A stretch of DNA of 64,000 nt from Hymenobacter sp. YIM 151500-1 (GTDB lineage Bacteria; Bacteroidota; Bacteroidia; Cytophagales; Hymenobacteraceae). The position numbers were made by a program, and so were the translations under genes. The notes under the pieces are model-generated. The model saw nothing but the letters and a program-made list of their open reading frames with translations, did not search any database and was not told the origin of the DNA. The stretch's first letter is position 1. The number at the start of each line of letters is the position of its first letter. Below are positions 1 to 8,423 of the stretch, in pieces. The stretch covers positions 1,426,001-1,490,000 of the forward strand of contig NZ_CP110139.1 in assembly GCF_025979885.1 (NCBI RefSeq), in the 5' to 3' direction.

Positions 1-1
1 G

Positions 2-1372
2 GGCGTCATTACCCTGGCTGGGGCCATCAGCTACGGCGAGCTGGCTTCCATGTTTCCGAAGGTGGGCGGGCAGTACGTATATCTGCGCGAGGCCTACAAC
101 AAGCTGGTGGCGTTTCTGTACGGCTGGTCGTTGTTTCTGGTGATTCAGACCGGGGTTATTGCGGCCGTGGCCGTGGCTTTTGCCAAGTTCACGGGTGTGT
201 TGCTACCCTGGTTTAGCGTGAAGAACGTGCTGTTTCGGGCCGAGCCTCTGCGGCTGCCGCTGGTGGGTGAGTACACGTTTGAGTTCAGCAGCGTGCAGTT
301 GCTGGCCATTCTGCTTATTGTTGGTATTACGGCCATCAACGCCCGCGGCGTGCGGGCCGGCAAGCTGATTCAGAACGTGCTGGGCTCCACCAAGCTCGTG
401 GCCCTGGCCCTGCTCATCCTGGGCGGGGTTACTTTGGGGCTGAATGCCGAGGCCGTGCAGGCCAACTTCCAGGATATGTGGACGGCTGTGCGCTTCCCGG
501 TGCCTGGCGCATCGGCCTCGCCCCTGCCCCTGACCCTGAGCGGACTGGTGGTAGCCGTGGGCATGGCCATGACCGGCTCCCTGTTTTCGTCGGACTCCTG
601 GAACAACATCGGGTTTGCGGGCGAGGAAATCGTGAACCCCGAGCGGACCCTGGTGCGCAGCATGGCCTTGGGCACGGCCATTGTCACGGCCCTGTACATT
701 CTCTCCAACGTGGTGTACCTGCTGGTACTCCCCCTGGCCGGCTCTCCGGACGCACCCACCATTGCCGGCCGCGGCATCATGTACGCCACCGACGACCGGG
801 TAGCCACCGCCGTAGCCGAGCACGTGCTGGGTCCGGCCGGGGCCGTGGTGCTGGCCGTGCTGATTATGCTAAGCACGTTCGGGGCCAACAACGGCATTAT
901 CCTGAGCGGGGCACGGGCCTATTACGCCATGGCCAAAGACGGCCTGTTCTTCCCCGGCCTGGCCCGCCTCAACGCGGCTGGCGTGCCCAGCCGGGCTTTG
1001 TGGGCGCAATGCCTGTGGGCCAGCCTGTTGTGCTTGTCGGGCTCCTACGGGCAGCTGCTCAACTACGTTATGTTCTCGGTGATTCTGTTTTACGTCATCA
1101 CCATCATCGGCATTTTCGTGCTGCGCCGCACCCGGCCCACCGCGCCCCGCCCCTACCGGGCCTGGGGCTACCCGGTGCTGCCAGCGCTGTACGTAGTGCT
1201 GGCCTCAGGCTTCTGCCTCATCCTGCTGCTGGCCCCCGACACCGCCGAGTTTTCGCGGCGCGGGCTGTTGCTGGTGGCCCTGGGCGTGCCGGTGTACTTC
1301 CTGTTCGGCAGCCGGTTTGCCGGCGGTACACCTTCCGTCCCGACCGAAACGCCGCAGCGGCAGGCGCAGTAA
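2..1372 (+). CDS. APC-superfamily amino acid permease, 5' end cut by window edge
   Basis: The frame is open from base 2, so the start codon lies left of the window; the first ATG (base 50) is internal. The protein is an inner-membrane secondary transporter of the amino acid/polyamine/organocation (APC) superfamily. The visible part opens with a glycine-rich helix (GVITLAGAISYGELAS) followed by a GGQYVYLREAYNK segment, the conserved first helices of the family. About ten hydrophobic segments follow and the C-terminal tail is short and hydrophilic. Roughly the first 40-60 residues are missing by comparison with family members of about 450-500 residues. The substrate cannot be told from sequence. 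A hairpin terminator follows directly. Confidence 0.85.
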   Translation, partial: GVITLAGAISYGELASMFPKVGGQYVYLREAYNKLVAFLYGWSLFLVIQTGVIAAVAVAFAKFTGVLLPWFSVKNVLFRAEPLRLPLVGEYTFEFSSVQLLAILLIVGITAINARGVRAGKLIQNVLGSTKLVALALLILGGVTLGLNAEAVQANFQDMWTAVRFPVPGASASPLPLTLSGLVVAVGMAMTGSLFSSDSWNNIGFAGEEIVNPERTLVRSMALGTAIVTALYILSNVVYLLVLPLAGSPDAPTIAGRGIMYATDDRVATAVAEHVLGPAGAVVLAVLIMLSTFGANNGIILSGARAYYAMAKDGLFFPGLARLNAAGVPSRALWAQCLWASLLCLSGSYGQLLNYVMFSVILFYVITIIGIFVLRRTRPTAPRPYRAWGYPVLPALYVVLASGFCLILLLAPDTAEFSRRGLLLVALGVPVYFLFGSRFAGGTPSVPTETPQRQAQ

Positions 1373-1391
1373 CCCGACGAGCATAGCACGT

Positions 1392-1425
1392 AAAAGCCCC
1401 ACCAGCGCCGGCTGGTGGGGCTTTT
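1392..1425 (+). terminator. Rho-independent terminator after the permease
   Basis: A 15-base arm starting AAAAGCCCCACCAGC pairs with GCTGGTGGGGCTTTT around a 4-base loop. The stem is GC-rich, ends in TTTT and starts 20 bases after the permease stop. The A-run on the left arm means it could also work in the other direction. Confidence 0.85.
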
Positions 1426-1546
1426 GTATTCGAGTGGAGTGTAGCGCGAAGCTTTTGCTTCTCTCATGCGCGGAAGAAGTTTCGCACCGCTATGGCTTTA
1501 CCCTTTCATCTCTAACTTCTCACCTCTAGCCTCTCACTTCTACACC

Positions 1547-2269
1547 CTACCGCCGACGGCGGCGGGGGGCGTCGGCGCGGGGTACCAGGGTTACGTTTTG
1601 AGTCTGGCTGCCGCGGGTGCGTAGCTCCTGGTCTTCGTAGCCGCCGTAGCCATACACCACGGTGTTGTCGCCGGCCGGGACTTCCAGCTTGTAGTTGCCT
1701 TTGGCGTCGGTGCCAGTACCGGTGCGCTGGCCTTTTATCATGACGGTAGCCCCGGCCAAGGGGCGGCCTTCCTCATCGAGGACGCGGCCCGCGAGCGTAA
1801 CCGTGGGGGCCGGGGCCGCGTCGGCGGGAGCGGCAGGCACGGGCTCGATAACAATTTCCTCGGCTGCTTCCGGAGCGGGAGCCGCCTCCGGAGCCACCGA
1901 AGCGGCCGGGGCCGGCGCAGCCGGCGCGGGAGCCACCCGAGCTACCTCCGTTTTCTCTTCGGCCGCTTCTGCTGCTGCTGCTTCGGGAGTTGCTTCGGGC
2001 TCGGCAGCTGGAGCGGTGGCGGCAGTTTCTTCGCTGGGGCGGGCGGCCGTTGCATTGGGTTTGCTTTGCCCCGTAGCAGGCATGGTTTGCGCAATGCGGC
2101 GCGTGGCCTGGGAGGGCAGCAGCACGTAGCCCAGCACCACCACCGTCAGCACCGCCCCGACGATGATAGCCAGGCGACCATTGCCGGATGACAGGTTTTC
2201 CTCGTCGCTGTTCAGTTCGGGGGAAGTAGGGTTTTCGTTTTCGGGTTGAGTGGGAGAGTTGGCATCCAT
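1547..2269 (-). CDS. Single-pass membrane protein with carboxypeptidase-regulatory-like domain
   Basis: Start taken at the ATG at 2269 (MDANSPTQ); the longer frame adds 20 implausible residues. The 240-residue protein has an acidic N-terminus, one membrane helix (about residues 33-52), a long Ala/Pro/Glu-rich spacer (about 60-165) and a C-terminal beta-sandwich of the carboxypeptidase-regulatory-like type (about 167-235, with GRVLDEEGRPLAGATV and GTGTDAKGNYKLEVPAG). Such domains in this phylum sit on surface or periplasmic proteins and often help in protein or ligand contact. The domain would be displayed in the periplasm by the spacer. No partner is obvious; the specific role is unknown. Confidence 0.75.
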   Translation of the reverse strand: MDANSPTQPENENPTSPELNSDEENLSSGNGRLAIIVGAVLTVVVLGYVLLPSQATRRIAQTMPATGQSKPNATAARPSEETAATAPAAEPEATPEAAAAEAAEEKTEVARVAPAPAAPAPAASVAPEAAPAPEAAEEIVIEPVPAAPADAAPAPTVTLAGRVLDEEGRPLAGATVMIKGQRTGTGTDAKGNYKLEVPAGDNTVVYGYGGYEDQELRTRGSQTQNVTLVPRADAPRRRRR

Positions 2270-2437
2270 ACCGGGGGAGGTAAGAAGAAACAGAAAGTAG
2301 CCGGCGCCGCCTGCCGGAGCCACTGGCAACCGAACACCACGACGGCTCCTAAAGATAGACGAAAAACGAGTTTGGTTCCTACAGTCGGTGCAAGCAGTAT
2401 ATTTTCAAAAGTTGCCCCCCCGCGAATTATTCTTGCG

Positions 2438-2525
2438 TTATTGATTGTCGAGCGAACTGCGTGCTGGTTAGCGGCAAAATAAGCGCGGGCAGCGTTGATA
2501 GGTTATTGATTGTCGAGCGAATTGC
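2438..2525. repeat. Pair of 23-bp direct repeats
   Basis: TTATTGATTGTCGAGCGAA plus four more bases occurs at 2438-2460 and again at 2503-2525, with one C/T difference. The copies are 65 bp apart start to start. They lie in the 342-bp gap between two leftward genes, where no coding sequence is seen. They could be paired regulator sites or a small local duplication. Confidence 0.7.
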
Positions 2526-2542
2526 ATGACCCGTTTTATCAC

Positions 2543-2576
2543 AAAAAAGCCCCATTCTACAGGGTAGAACGGGGCT
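2543..2576 (-). terminator. Rho-independent terminator for the leftward hydrophilic-protein gene
   Basis: On the minus strand AGCCCCGTTCTAC pairs with GTAGAATGGGGCT (one G-U pair, 3-base loop) and is followed by TTTTTTG. It lies about 35 bases downstream of the stop at 2612. Confidence 0.8.
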
Positions 2577-2611
2577 GCGAGCAAGTACGACAACCGGCCG
2601 CTACTGGACGG

Positions 2612-3019
2612 TTAGTCTTGCACGGGATGAGCGGGGCCACTGGTGGTTTTCTCGCCGAACTCCTGGTCACGGGTACGCAGTTGGTGGTCTAGCTCCACGC
2701 TGCCCTCCAGCTCAAAGCCGGGGCCCTGGGCCTGTTCGCCGCTGGCTTGGTGCTCGTTGCCGCCCTGAGGCACTCCCTCACCCCCGCCGATGTGCAGGTT
2801 TTCGAGTTGGTCTTTCTGGTCGGAGCGCTGGGTGTAGCCGTCGGCGCCGGTGTGGCGGAAGGCCGAGGGGTCGTTGGCGGCCTTGCCATTGCTCATCATT
2901 TCCTTGAACTCCTTTTCTTTTTCCAACTGCTCGTTTTGGGGAGCCGCGTAGGCGTTATTTTCGGTGATCTGCTGGTTTTCGGTGCCAACGGTTTCGCCGT
3001 TCTGGTCGGTCGTTTTCAT
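2612..3019 (-). CDS. Small hydrophilic protein of unknown function
   Basis: Start chosen at the ATG at 3019 (MKTTDQNGETVG); the open frame runs further upstream but without typical coding character. The 135-residue product is very polar, rich in Gln, Glu, Asn and Gly, with no signal peptide, membrane helix or cysteine. Such composition suggests an intrinsically disordered cytoplasmic protein, possibly stress related, but no family was recognised. The end is marked by a good terminator. A divergent flavoprotein gene begins 160 bp away on the other strand, so the promoter region between them serves both. Confidence 0.65.
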   Translation of the reverse strand: MKTTDQNGETVGTENQQITENNAYAAPQNEQLEKEKEFKEMMSNGKAANDPSAFRHTGADGYTQRSDQKDQLENLHIGGGEGVPQGGNEHQASGEQAQGPGFELEGSVELDHQLRTRDQEFGEKTTSGPAHPVQD

Positions 3020-3130
3020 GGGATAGTCAACTACATGAGTGGAATACCTGTCTGTACGAGGAGCGGCAGCAGAAGTTAGTGCCCTGCTTGGGCCCACTGG
3101 CCCCGCCAAACCGGTTTGCGCCCGGCGGCG

Positions 3131-3138
3131 TAGCTTTG
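3131..3138 (+). promoter_or_regulatory. Possible Bacteroidota -7 box for the flavoprotein gene
   Basis: TAGCTTTG fits the TAnnTTTG consensus and lies 41 bases before the ATG at 3180. No good TTTG -33 box is found at 19 bp, so this is a partial match. Confidence 0.4.
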
Positions 3139-3179
3139 CAACTATTCGGTGATACCTGCGGCCGAACTTCGCCTTCTCC

Positions 3180-4511
3180 ATGCATCTGGTCATTATCGGC
3201 AACGGCATTACCGGCATCAGCTGCGCCCTGGCGTTACGGCAGCGGCAGCCGGCGGCGCGCATCACCATCGTCTCCGACGAAGCCACGCACCACTTTGCTC
3301 GCACGGCCCTGATGTACGTGTACCTGGGCCACCTGCGCCTTCAGGACCTCAAGCCCCACGAAGACTGGTTTTGGGCCGAAAACCAGCTGGAGCTGGTGCA
3401 CGCCACGGCCACGCGCCTTGATACCGAGCAGCGCCACGTGTACCTGAGCGCCGGCCCGCCCCTCTCCTACACCCACCTGCTGCTGGCTACGGGCTCGGTG
3501 AGCCGCTTCTACAACTGGCCGGGCCAGGACCTGGCCGGCGTGCAGGGCCTGTACAGCCTGCCCGACCTGGAGCGTATGGCCCGCGACACCCACGGCGTGC
3601 GCCAGGCCGTGGTGGTGGGCGGGGGCCTAATTGGGGTGGAGCTGGCCGAAATGCTGCATTCGCGCGGCATCGAAGTCACCATGCTCATCCGTGACGCGCA
3701 CTACTGGGGCTCGGTGCTGCCGCCCGAAGAGGCAGCCCTGGTCCAGCGCCAGTTGGCTGCCCACCGCATCCATACCCTGTACCTGACCGAGCTGGCCGAA
3801 ATCCTGCCCGATGCCCAGGGCCGGGTGCGGGCCGTGCGCACGACGGCGGGCGGCGAAATTTCCTGCCAGTGGGTGGGCCTGGCCACGGGCGTGACGCCCA
3901 ACATTGGGCTGGCCCGCGCCTCCGGTCTGGAAACCGACCGGGGGATTCTGGTGGATGAGCTGCTGCAAACTTCCGCCCCCGGCGTGTACGCGGCTGGCGA
4001 CTGTGCCCAGCACCGCCAGCCGACGGCCGGCGAGGTGCCCATCGAGCAGCTCTGGTACACCGGCCGGATGCAGGGCCAAACCGTGGCGCACACCATCGGC
4101 GGCGAGCCTACCCCCTACCGGCGCGGGCCGTGGTTTAACTCAGCCAAGTTCTTCGACCTCGAATACCAGACCTACGGCCAGGTGCCGGTCCGGCTCCCGG
4201 CCGGGGAGCAAACCTTTTGCTGGCAGCATCCCAACGGCCGCCACCTGCTGCGCCTCAACTTCCGGGCTGCCGACGGGCTGGCCGTGACGGGTATGAACGC
4301 CCTGGGCCTGCGCCAGCGCCACGAGGTGTGGGACGAGTGGCTGCGCCGCCGCGCCCCGGTGACGGAAGTGGTGGCCGACCTGGCCCGTGCCAACTTCGCC
4401 CCGGAGTTTTTCCGGCGCCACGAGGCCGACATCGTGGCGGCCTTCAACCGCCAGTTTCCGCAGCAGGCGGTGGTGCCCGGCCGCCGGCAGTGGTTTTCCT
4501 TTCGTAGGTAG
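3180..4511 (+). CDS. FAD-dependent pyridine nucleotide-disulfide-type oxidoreductase
   Basis: A 443-residue flavoprotein with two Rossmann folds. The N-terminal FAD site is VIIGNGITGISCA (residues 4-16). The NAD(P)H site is VVVGGGLIGVELAE (about 144-157). A second FAD contact is GVYAAGDCAQH (about 268-278). There is no CxxxxC redox disulfide, which places it with rubredoxin/ferredoxin/nitrite reductase-type or NADH:acceptor reductases rather than disulfide reductases. The C-terminal 130 residues are longer than in simple ferredoxin reductases. Downstream lie a small membrane protein and a multi-haem-free iron-sulfur membrane protein on the same strand. The enzyme may therefore pass NAD(P)H electrons to that membrane protein (inference). 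The natural acceptor is unknown. Confidence 0.85.
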   Translation: MHLVIIGNGITGISCALALRQRQPAARITIVSDEATHHFARTALMYVYLGHLRLQDLKPHEDWFWAENQLELVHATATRLDTEQRHVYLSAGPPLSYTHLLLATGSVSRFYNWPGQDLAGVQGLYSLPDLERMARDTHGVRQAVVVGGGLIGVELAEMLHSRGIEVTMLIRDAHYWGSVLPPEEAALVQRQLAAHRIHTLYLTELAEILPDAQGRVRAVRTTAGGEISCQWVGLATGVTPNIGLARASGLETDRGILVDELLQTSAPGVYAAGDCAQHRQPTAGEVPIEQLWYTGRMQGQTVAHTIGGEPTPYRRGPWFNSAKFFDLEYQTYGQVPVRLPAGEQTFCWQHPNGRHLLRLNFRAADGLAVTGMNALGLRQRHEVWDEWLRRRAPVTEVVADLARANFAPEFFRRHEADIVAAFNRQFPQQAVVPGRRQWFSFRR

Positions 4512-4614
4512 GAACTACGAAGAGTGAGCCGCCGGTTGTCCGCAACTTGCGTAGCAGCTGCTTGGTTCATCCTGGTTACCTGTTTCCTTCCGTCTATTTT
4601 GCTTTCCTAAGCCC

Positions 4615-4839
4615 ATGGATTTCTCCAAGCTCTACCGCCCCGACGCCCTCAACAGCTTCCAGTACATTGCCCTGGTGGGCGCCGTGATGAGCGGAGCAGC
4701 GCAGGTAATTATGCGGTGGCTGGCACAGCCCCAGCCCCAGGGCTACAACTGGCTGTACGCGTGCTGGCTGGGCCTGTACGTGTTCGGCTCCTTGCTCAAT
4801 CTGTTCGGTAAGCCCACCGACCACCACCATCATCACTAG
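4615..4839 (+). CDS. Small two-helix membrane protein ending in five histidines
   Basis: A 74-residue protein with two hydrophobic segments (about residues 18-35 and 47-65). The start MDFSKLYRPDALNSFQY is convincing. The C-terminus reads KPTDHHHHH, a natural run of five His that could bind a metal. It sits 103 bp after the flavoprotein gene and before the iron-sulfur membrane protein, so it may belong to the same redox unit (inference). No named family was recognised. Confidence 0.65.
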   Translation: MDFSKLYRPDALNSFQYIALVGAVMSGAAQVIMRWLAQPQPQGYNWLYACWLGLYVFGSLLNLFGKPTDHHHHH

Positions 4840-4885
4840 CCCGGCACAACGGCCTGTGCGTATCTCACTAGCCGGTGGTACCGGC

Positions 4886-4960
4886 GTCCCAGGGCTGAAG
4901 CCTTGGGCTACGTAGCGCCCAACAATGCCCCTGACTAGCCCAGGGCTTCAGCCCTGGGAC
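4886..4960. repeat. REP-like inverted repeat
   Basis: Two 25-bp arms (4886-4910, starting GTCCCAGGGCTGAAGCC, and 4936-4960) match at 24 of 25 positions in inverted orientation around a 25-bp centre. Each arm also has its own small palindrome (CAGGGCTGAAGCCTTG). The form is that of repetitive extragenic palindromes. It lies between two co-directional genes. Confidence 0.85.
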
Positions 4961-5010
4961 GTTCGGCTAATTGAGCCGCCCCTTGCTTGCTTATCCTTCT
5001 ATTCTCAGGT

Positions 5011-6432
5011 ATGAACCTGTCCCTCTCCTCCACCGAAAACCAAGCCCCGCCGCCCGCCGTGGCGGGCCCGGAAAAGCTGCTGCTCACGGTGGTAGGCCTG
5101 GGGCTGCTGCTGTTGCTGCCCGTAGCCTTCGATGCCGATGCCGAGCGGGCCCGGTGGTGCTTTTTCGGGGCGCTGGGGCTGCTGAGCGCCGGCACCCTGG
5201 GCTGGGCGTGGTGGAAGTTTGGGCGCGGGCCGGCCGGGGTGCGCCAGGATGGCCTGTGGCAGCGGGCCAGCACTAGCCGCGGGGCCGTGGCCTGGCTGAC
5301 GGCCGTGGTGCTCACGGGCTTTTACGTGGTGCTGTACTGGTACAGCGCCGACAACGGCCAGGGCAACTTTGGGCCGCTCAACCAGCTCATCCATGCCCTC
5401 GACCCGGTGAGCCAGTGGCTGCGCCGCCGCCCGTCGGACCAGTGGTTTCTGTACGGGGTGTTTTACACGCTGGCTGTGCTGGTGATGGGCGGCCGGGCTC
5501 TGCTCAAGTACCGCCACTCGCCTTATCAACGCCTACGTACCGTGTCGGTGATGTTCTTTCAGCTGGGCTTGGCCTGGCTGCTGCCGGGGCTGCTGCTGGC
5601 CCTGCAAAAGCCGGAGTTCTACTTCAGCTACTTCTGGCCCCTGAAATACGACTACCTGTTTCCGGGCACCGTGGACTACTTGCTGCGCGACGGCGGGCCG
5701 GGCCTGGGTGTGTTTCTGGTGTTCTGGAGCGTGGTAATGAGCCTGGTAGCCACGCCGGTGCTGACGTATTTTTTCGGGAAGCGCTGGTACTGCTCCTGGG
5801 TGTGCGGCTGCGGAGGCCTGGCCGAAACCGCCGGCGACCCGTACCGCCACCTCTCCGACAAGCGCCGCAGCGCCTGGCGCCTGGAAGTGCGCCTGATTTA
5901 CCCCATCCTCGGGGTGATTGTCTTGCTCACGGTCCTGCTCTGGCTGGGAGCGGCGGGCCTGCTGCCCGCGTGGTTTACCTCGCCCACGGCCGTCGGCCTG
6001 CCCCTGGTGGGCGGCCTAAGCCCGGTAGACGGGCTGGGCAAGGTGTACGGGTTTGTGATTGGGGCCGCGTTTTCGGGCGTGATTGGCGTGGGGTTTTACC
6101 CGCTGCTGGGCAACCGGGTGTGGTGCCGCTTCGGGTGCCCGATGGCGGCCTACCTGGGGCTGCTGCAAAAGCACTTTTCGCGCTTCCGCATCACCACCAA
6201 CGGCGGGCAATGCATCAGCTGCGGCAACTGCTCCAACGCCTGCGAAATGGGCATCGACGTGAAGCAATACGCCCAGCGCGGAGAGCCTATCATCCGGGCC
6301 TCGTGCGTGGGTTGTGGCGTGTGCGCCACGGTGTGCCCGCGCGGGGTGCTCAACCTGGAAAACGGTCCGCGCCCAGGCCGCTACCAGGCCTCTCCCGTTA
6401 TTCTGGCCGACAGCCTGCGCATTCTGGACTAA
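5011..6432 (+). CDS. Membrane-bound 4Fe-4S protein of the NapH/CcoG type
   Basis: Start taken at ATG 5011 (MNLSLSSTEN); a TTG 24 bases upstream is less likely. The 473-residue protein has about eight membrane helices. It carries a cysteine motif between helices (CSWVCGCGGLAE, about residue 256-267), as in NapH/NosR/CcoG-like proteins. The C-terminal part holds two ferredoxin-type sites, CISCGNCSNACEMG and CVGCGVCATVCPRG (about residues 400-445). The second has the full CxxCxxCxxxCP pattern; the first has E where the family usually has P. It probably carries electrons across or along the inner membrane to a periplasmic or membrane acceptor. The upstream flavoprotein is a candidate electron donor. 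The physiological pathway is not shown by the neighbours. Confidence 0.8.
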   Translation: MNLSLSSTENQAPPPAVAGPEKLLLTVVGLGLLLLLPVAFDADAERARWCFFGALGLLSAGTLGWAWWKFGRGPAGVRQDGLWQRASTSRGAVAWLTAVVLTGFYVVLYWYSADNGQGNFGPLNQLIHALDPVSQWLRRRPSDQWFLYGVFYTLAVLVMGGRALLKYRHSPYQRLRTVSVMFFQLGLAWLLPGLLLALQKPEFYFSYFWPLKYDYLFPGTVDYLLRDGGPGLGVFLVFWSVVMSLVATPVLTYFFGKRWYCSWVCGCGGLAETAGDPYRHLSDKRRSAWRLEVRLIYPILGVIVLLTVLLWLGAAGLLPAWFTSPTAVGLPLVGGLSPVDGLGKVYGFVIGAAFSGVIGVGFYPLLGNRVWCRFGCPMAAYLGLLQKHFSRFRITTNGGQCISCGNCSNACEMGIDVKQYAQRGEPIIRASCVGCGVCATVCPRGVLNLENGPRPGRYQASPVILADSLRILD

Positions 6433-6475
6433 GGCCTCGTAGGCGGGGCTGTCTGCATAGCCAGGCTGCGCGGTA

Positions 6476-7159
6476 CTATTCAGCAGTGCCGGCAGATTTC
6501 GGGCGTAGCACCTGGGCTACTTCTTCCAGGCGCTTAGCCATGGGTTCCAGCAGCTCCACGGGCACGGGCACTTGGCCGCCGCTGCGCACTTTCAGGTAGC
6601 GCACCAAGGCCATCTGGTTATGCAACTCCTCCTCGGCCTGCTCCCGCAGCTGCTGCCAGGCGGCGGGGCCAGCCGAGGTCAGCAGCTGGCGGCGGGCTTC
6701 CAGGGCCAGCATCACCAAAGCAGCCAGCTGGCTGAGCACCTGCTGCTCAGCCCTGGTAAACTCCCGGGGCTCGTGGCCGGCCAAGCACACCGTTCCGATG
6801 CACTGGCCCTGGGGCGTACACAGCAAGGCGCCGGCGTAGAACACCACCTGGCGCTCCTGAACAATATGGATGTCAGCGTTTTCCAGCTGGCGGAGGTCGG
6901 AGTACACCAGCACGGGCTCCTCGGCTTGCACGGCCTGCGAACAAAGGGTCTGCTCATGGGCCAAGCTTTCCAGGGCGGGCATGCCCACGCTGGCTTTGTG
7001 CCACACTTCGTCCTGCCCCACGAAAGCAATGCGCGCCACCGGCACGCTGAAAATGTAGGCGGCCAGGGCGGTCAGGTCATCGAACAGCTTCTCCTGGGCC
7101 GAGTGCAATATATCGTAGGAACGCAGGGCTTGCAGGCGCTTGTGCTGAGAAGCTGACAT
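6476..7159 (-). CDS. GAF domain-containing signalling protein
   Basis: Start at ATG 7159 (MSASQHKRLQALRSYDIL); the upstream open stretch is GC-driven. The N-terminal pattern, a short helix then YDILHSAQEKLFDDLTALAA, and the following AFVGQDEVWHKASVGM, AHEQTLCSQAV, VLVYSDLRQLE and FYAGALLCTPQGQCIGTVCL are the classic GAF sensor fold (about residues 1-155). The last 70 residues form helices with coiled-coil character. No kinase, cyclase or DNA-binding output domain is present, so it may act through a partner. Ligand unknown. It is transcribed alone, convergent with the iron-sulfur protein gene. Confidence 0.8.
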   Translation of the reverse strand: MSASQHKRLQALRSYDILHSAQEKLFDDLTALAAYIFSVPVARIAFVGQDEVWHKASVGMPALESLAHEQTLCSQAVQAEEPVLVYSDLRQLENADIHIVQERQVVFYAGALLCTPQGQCIGTVCLAGHEPREFTRAEQQVLSQLAALVMLALEARRQLLTSAGPAAWQQLREQAEEELHNQMALVRYLKVRSGGQVPVPVELLEPMAKRLEEVAQVLRPKSAGTAE

Positions 7160-7429
7160 TCGGTAAGAACTTATCGGGTGGCGTACGTCAGATGTCAAAG
7201 GTAGAGGCCGGACGGCAACAACCCAACTAGCGCGGGCCCAAAAACCGGCCGCAAGCGTAGCCGGGGGCGCTTGACATAGGCTACGGCCCAGCTGCCGACC
7301 CGCCCGCAACGGCCACAACTGCTCCAGCAACCCCAACCTTCAAGCATGGAATGAAGATAGAAAAGCACGCCGGCAAGACGACACCAACCGTCGCCTCGCC
7401 GCTCTTCCTGCCTTCTCTCACCAGCGAGC

Positions 7430-7894
7430 CTACCGGACCTGACCGCGCTTCTCGAGCACTTGCCGGGCCTGCGCCACGTGGTCGGTGGCCCGGCTCAGGG
7501 AATTGAAGATGTACTGAATTACGCCCGCTTCGTCGATTACAAACGTAACCCGGCCGGGCAGCAGGCCCAGCATGGCGCGCGGCACCTGGTAGAGCTTGCG
7601 CACTTGCCCGCCGGCATCGGCCAGCAGCGGAAACGGCAGCCCGTGCTTATCGGCGAAGCGCTGGTGCGAGGCCTCGCTGTCGGAGCTGACGCCTACCACC
7701 TCGGCGCCCAGGTCCTGAAAATCCTGGTACTGGTCGCGGAACAGGCACGCCTCGGCCGTGCAGCCGGGCGTGTCGTCTTTGGGATAAAAGAACAGGACCA
7801 CGGCCCGCTTACCCCGGTAGTCACTCAGCCGAAACGTGTCGCCGGAGGTGGTCGGCAAAGAAAAATCAGGAGCCAGTTCGCCAGGTTGAAGCAT
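7430..7894 (-). CDS. bcp: Thioredoxin-dependent peroxiredoxin, Bcp/PrxQ type
   Basis: A 154-residue cytoplasmic peroxidase that reduces hydrogen and organic peroxides. The peroxidatic Cys is in the TPGCTAEACLFRD motif and the resolving Cys lies five residues later, the arrangement of the atypical 2-Cys Bcp/PrxQ group. The thioredoxin fold runs the whole length (DFSLPTTSGDTFRLSDYRG to the C-terminus) and the length is normal for the family. The gene is monocistronic as far as can be seen; its upstream region is occupied by a long inverted repeat. Confidence 0.93.
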   Translation of the reverse strand: MLQPGELAPDFSLPTTSGDTFRLSDYRGKRAVVLFFYPKDDTPGCTAEACLFRDQYQDFQDLGAEVVGVSSDSEASHQRFADKHGLPFPLLADAGGQVRKLYQVPRAMLGLLPGRVTFVIDEAGVIQYIFNSLSRATDHVAQARQVLEKRGQVR

Positions 7895-7916
7895 GGGGTG
7901 CGGTGGTGAGGAGGTA

Positions 7917-8368
7917 AGTTTTGTCTGGCGGCAGACTTAGCCGCCACAGGTGGCGCGTCTGCCCGCCGGTGGATGGGGTAAGTCTCCCGACTTGCGGCCG
8001 CCGCAGGCGGCCACCCGGTATCGCGCCACCAGAAGTGGGCGGCGAGAAGCTGAAAAACACCGAAAGATACGCTCAACTCGCGCTTCTCGTAGCAACGCTG
8101 AGTTTGCCCCTGGATTCTTGCCCACGTAGCGTTTTCAGAAACAGCTTGCGTCAGTGTCTCTACATCGTTCCGCGGCTTCTGGTGCCACTGCATACAACGG
8201 CTGAGGCCTTGGTAGAGCTTCCCTTCCCGTTTCGTTTTTCTTACTACTCGCTCCTGACGGCCCTAACGCGAGTTGGCCGCTGCGCGGCCGCAAGTCGGGA
8301 GACTTGCCCCATCCACCGGCGGGCAGACGCGGCAGCACGGCTGCCTAAGTCTGCCGCCAGACACAACT
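7917..8368. repeat. MITE-like element with about 95-bp inverted ends
   Basis: The 452-bp block between bcp and the next gene has long inverted ends: 7917-8013 and 8274-8368. Both arms share the words GTCTGGCGGCAGACTTAG, GTCTGCCCGCCGGTGGATGG, AAGTCTCCCGACTTGCGGCC. The roughly 260-bp centre has no credible gene. No clear target-site duplication was found. Closely related inverted ends occur at 40025-40127/40271-40385, so this is a dispersed family and not a chance palindrome. Apparent ORFs across it are products of the palindrome. Confidence 0.85.
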
Positions 8369-8423
8369 CACCTCCCGCACTACTCACTACCTCACCATCT
8401 TTGCAAACTCAACCTGTTCTGTA

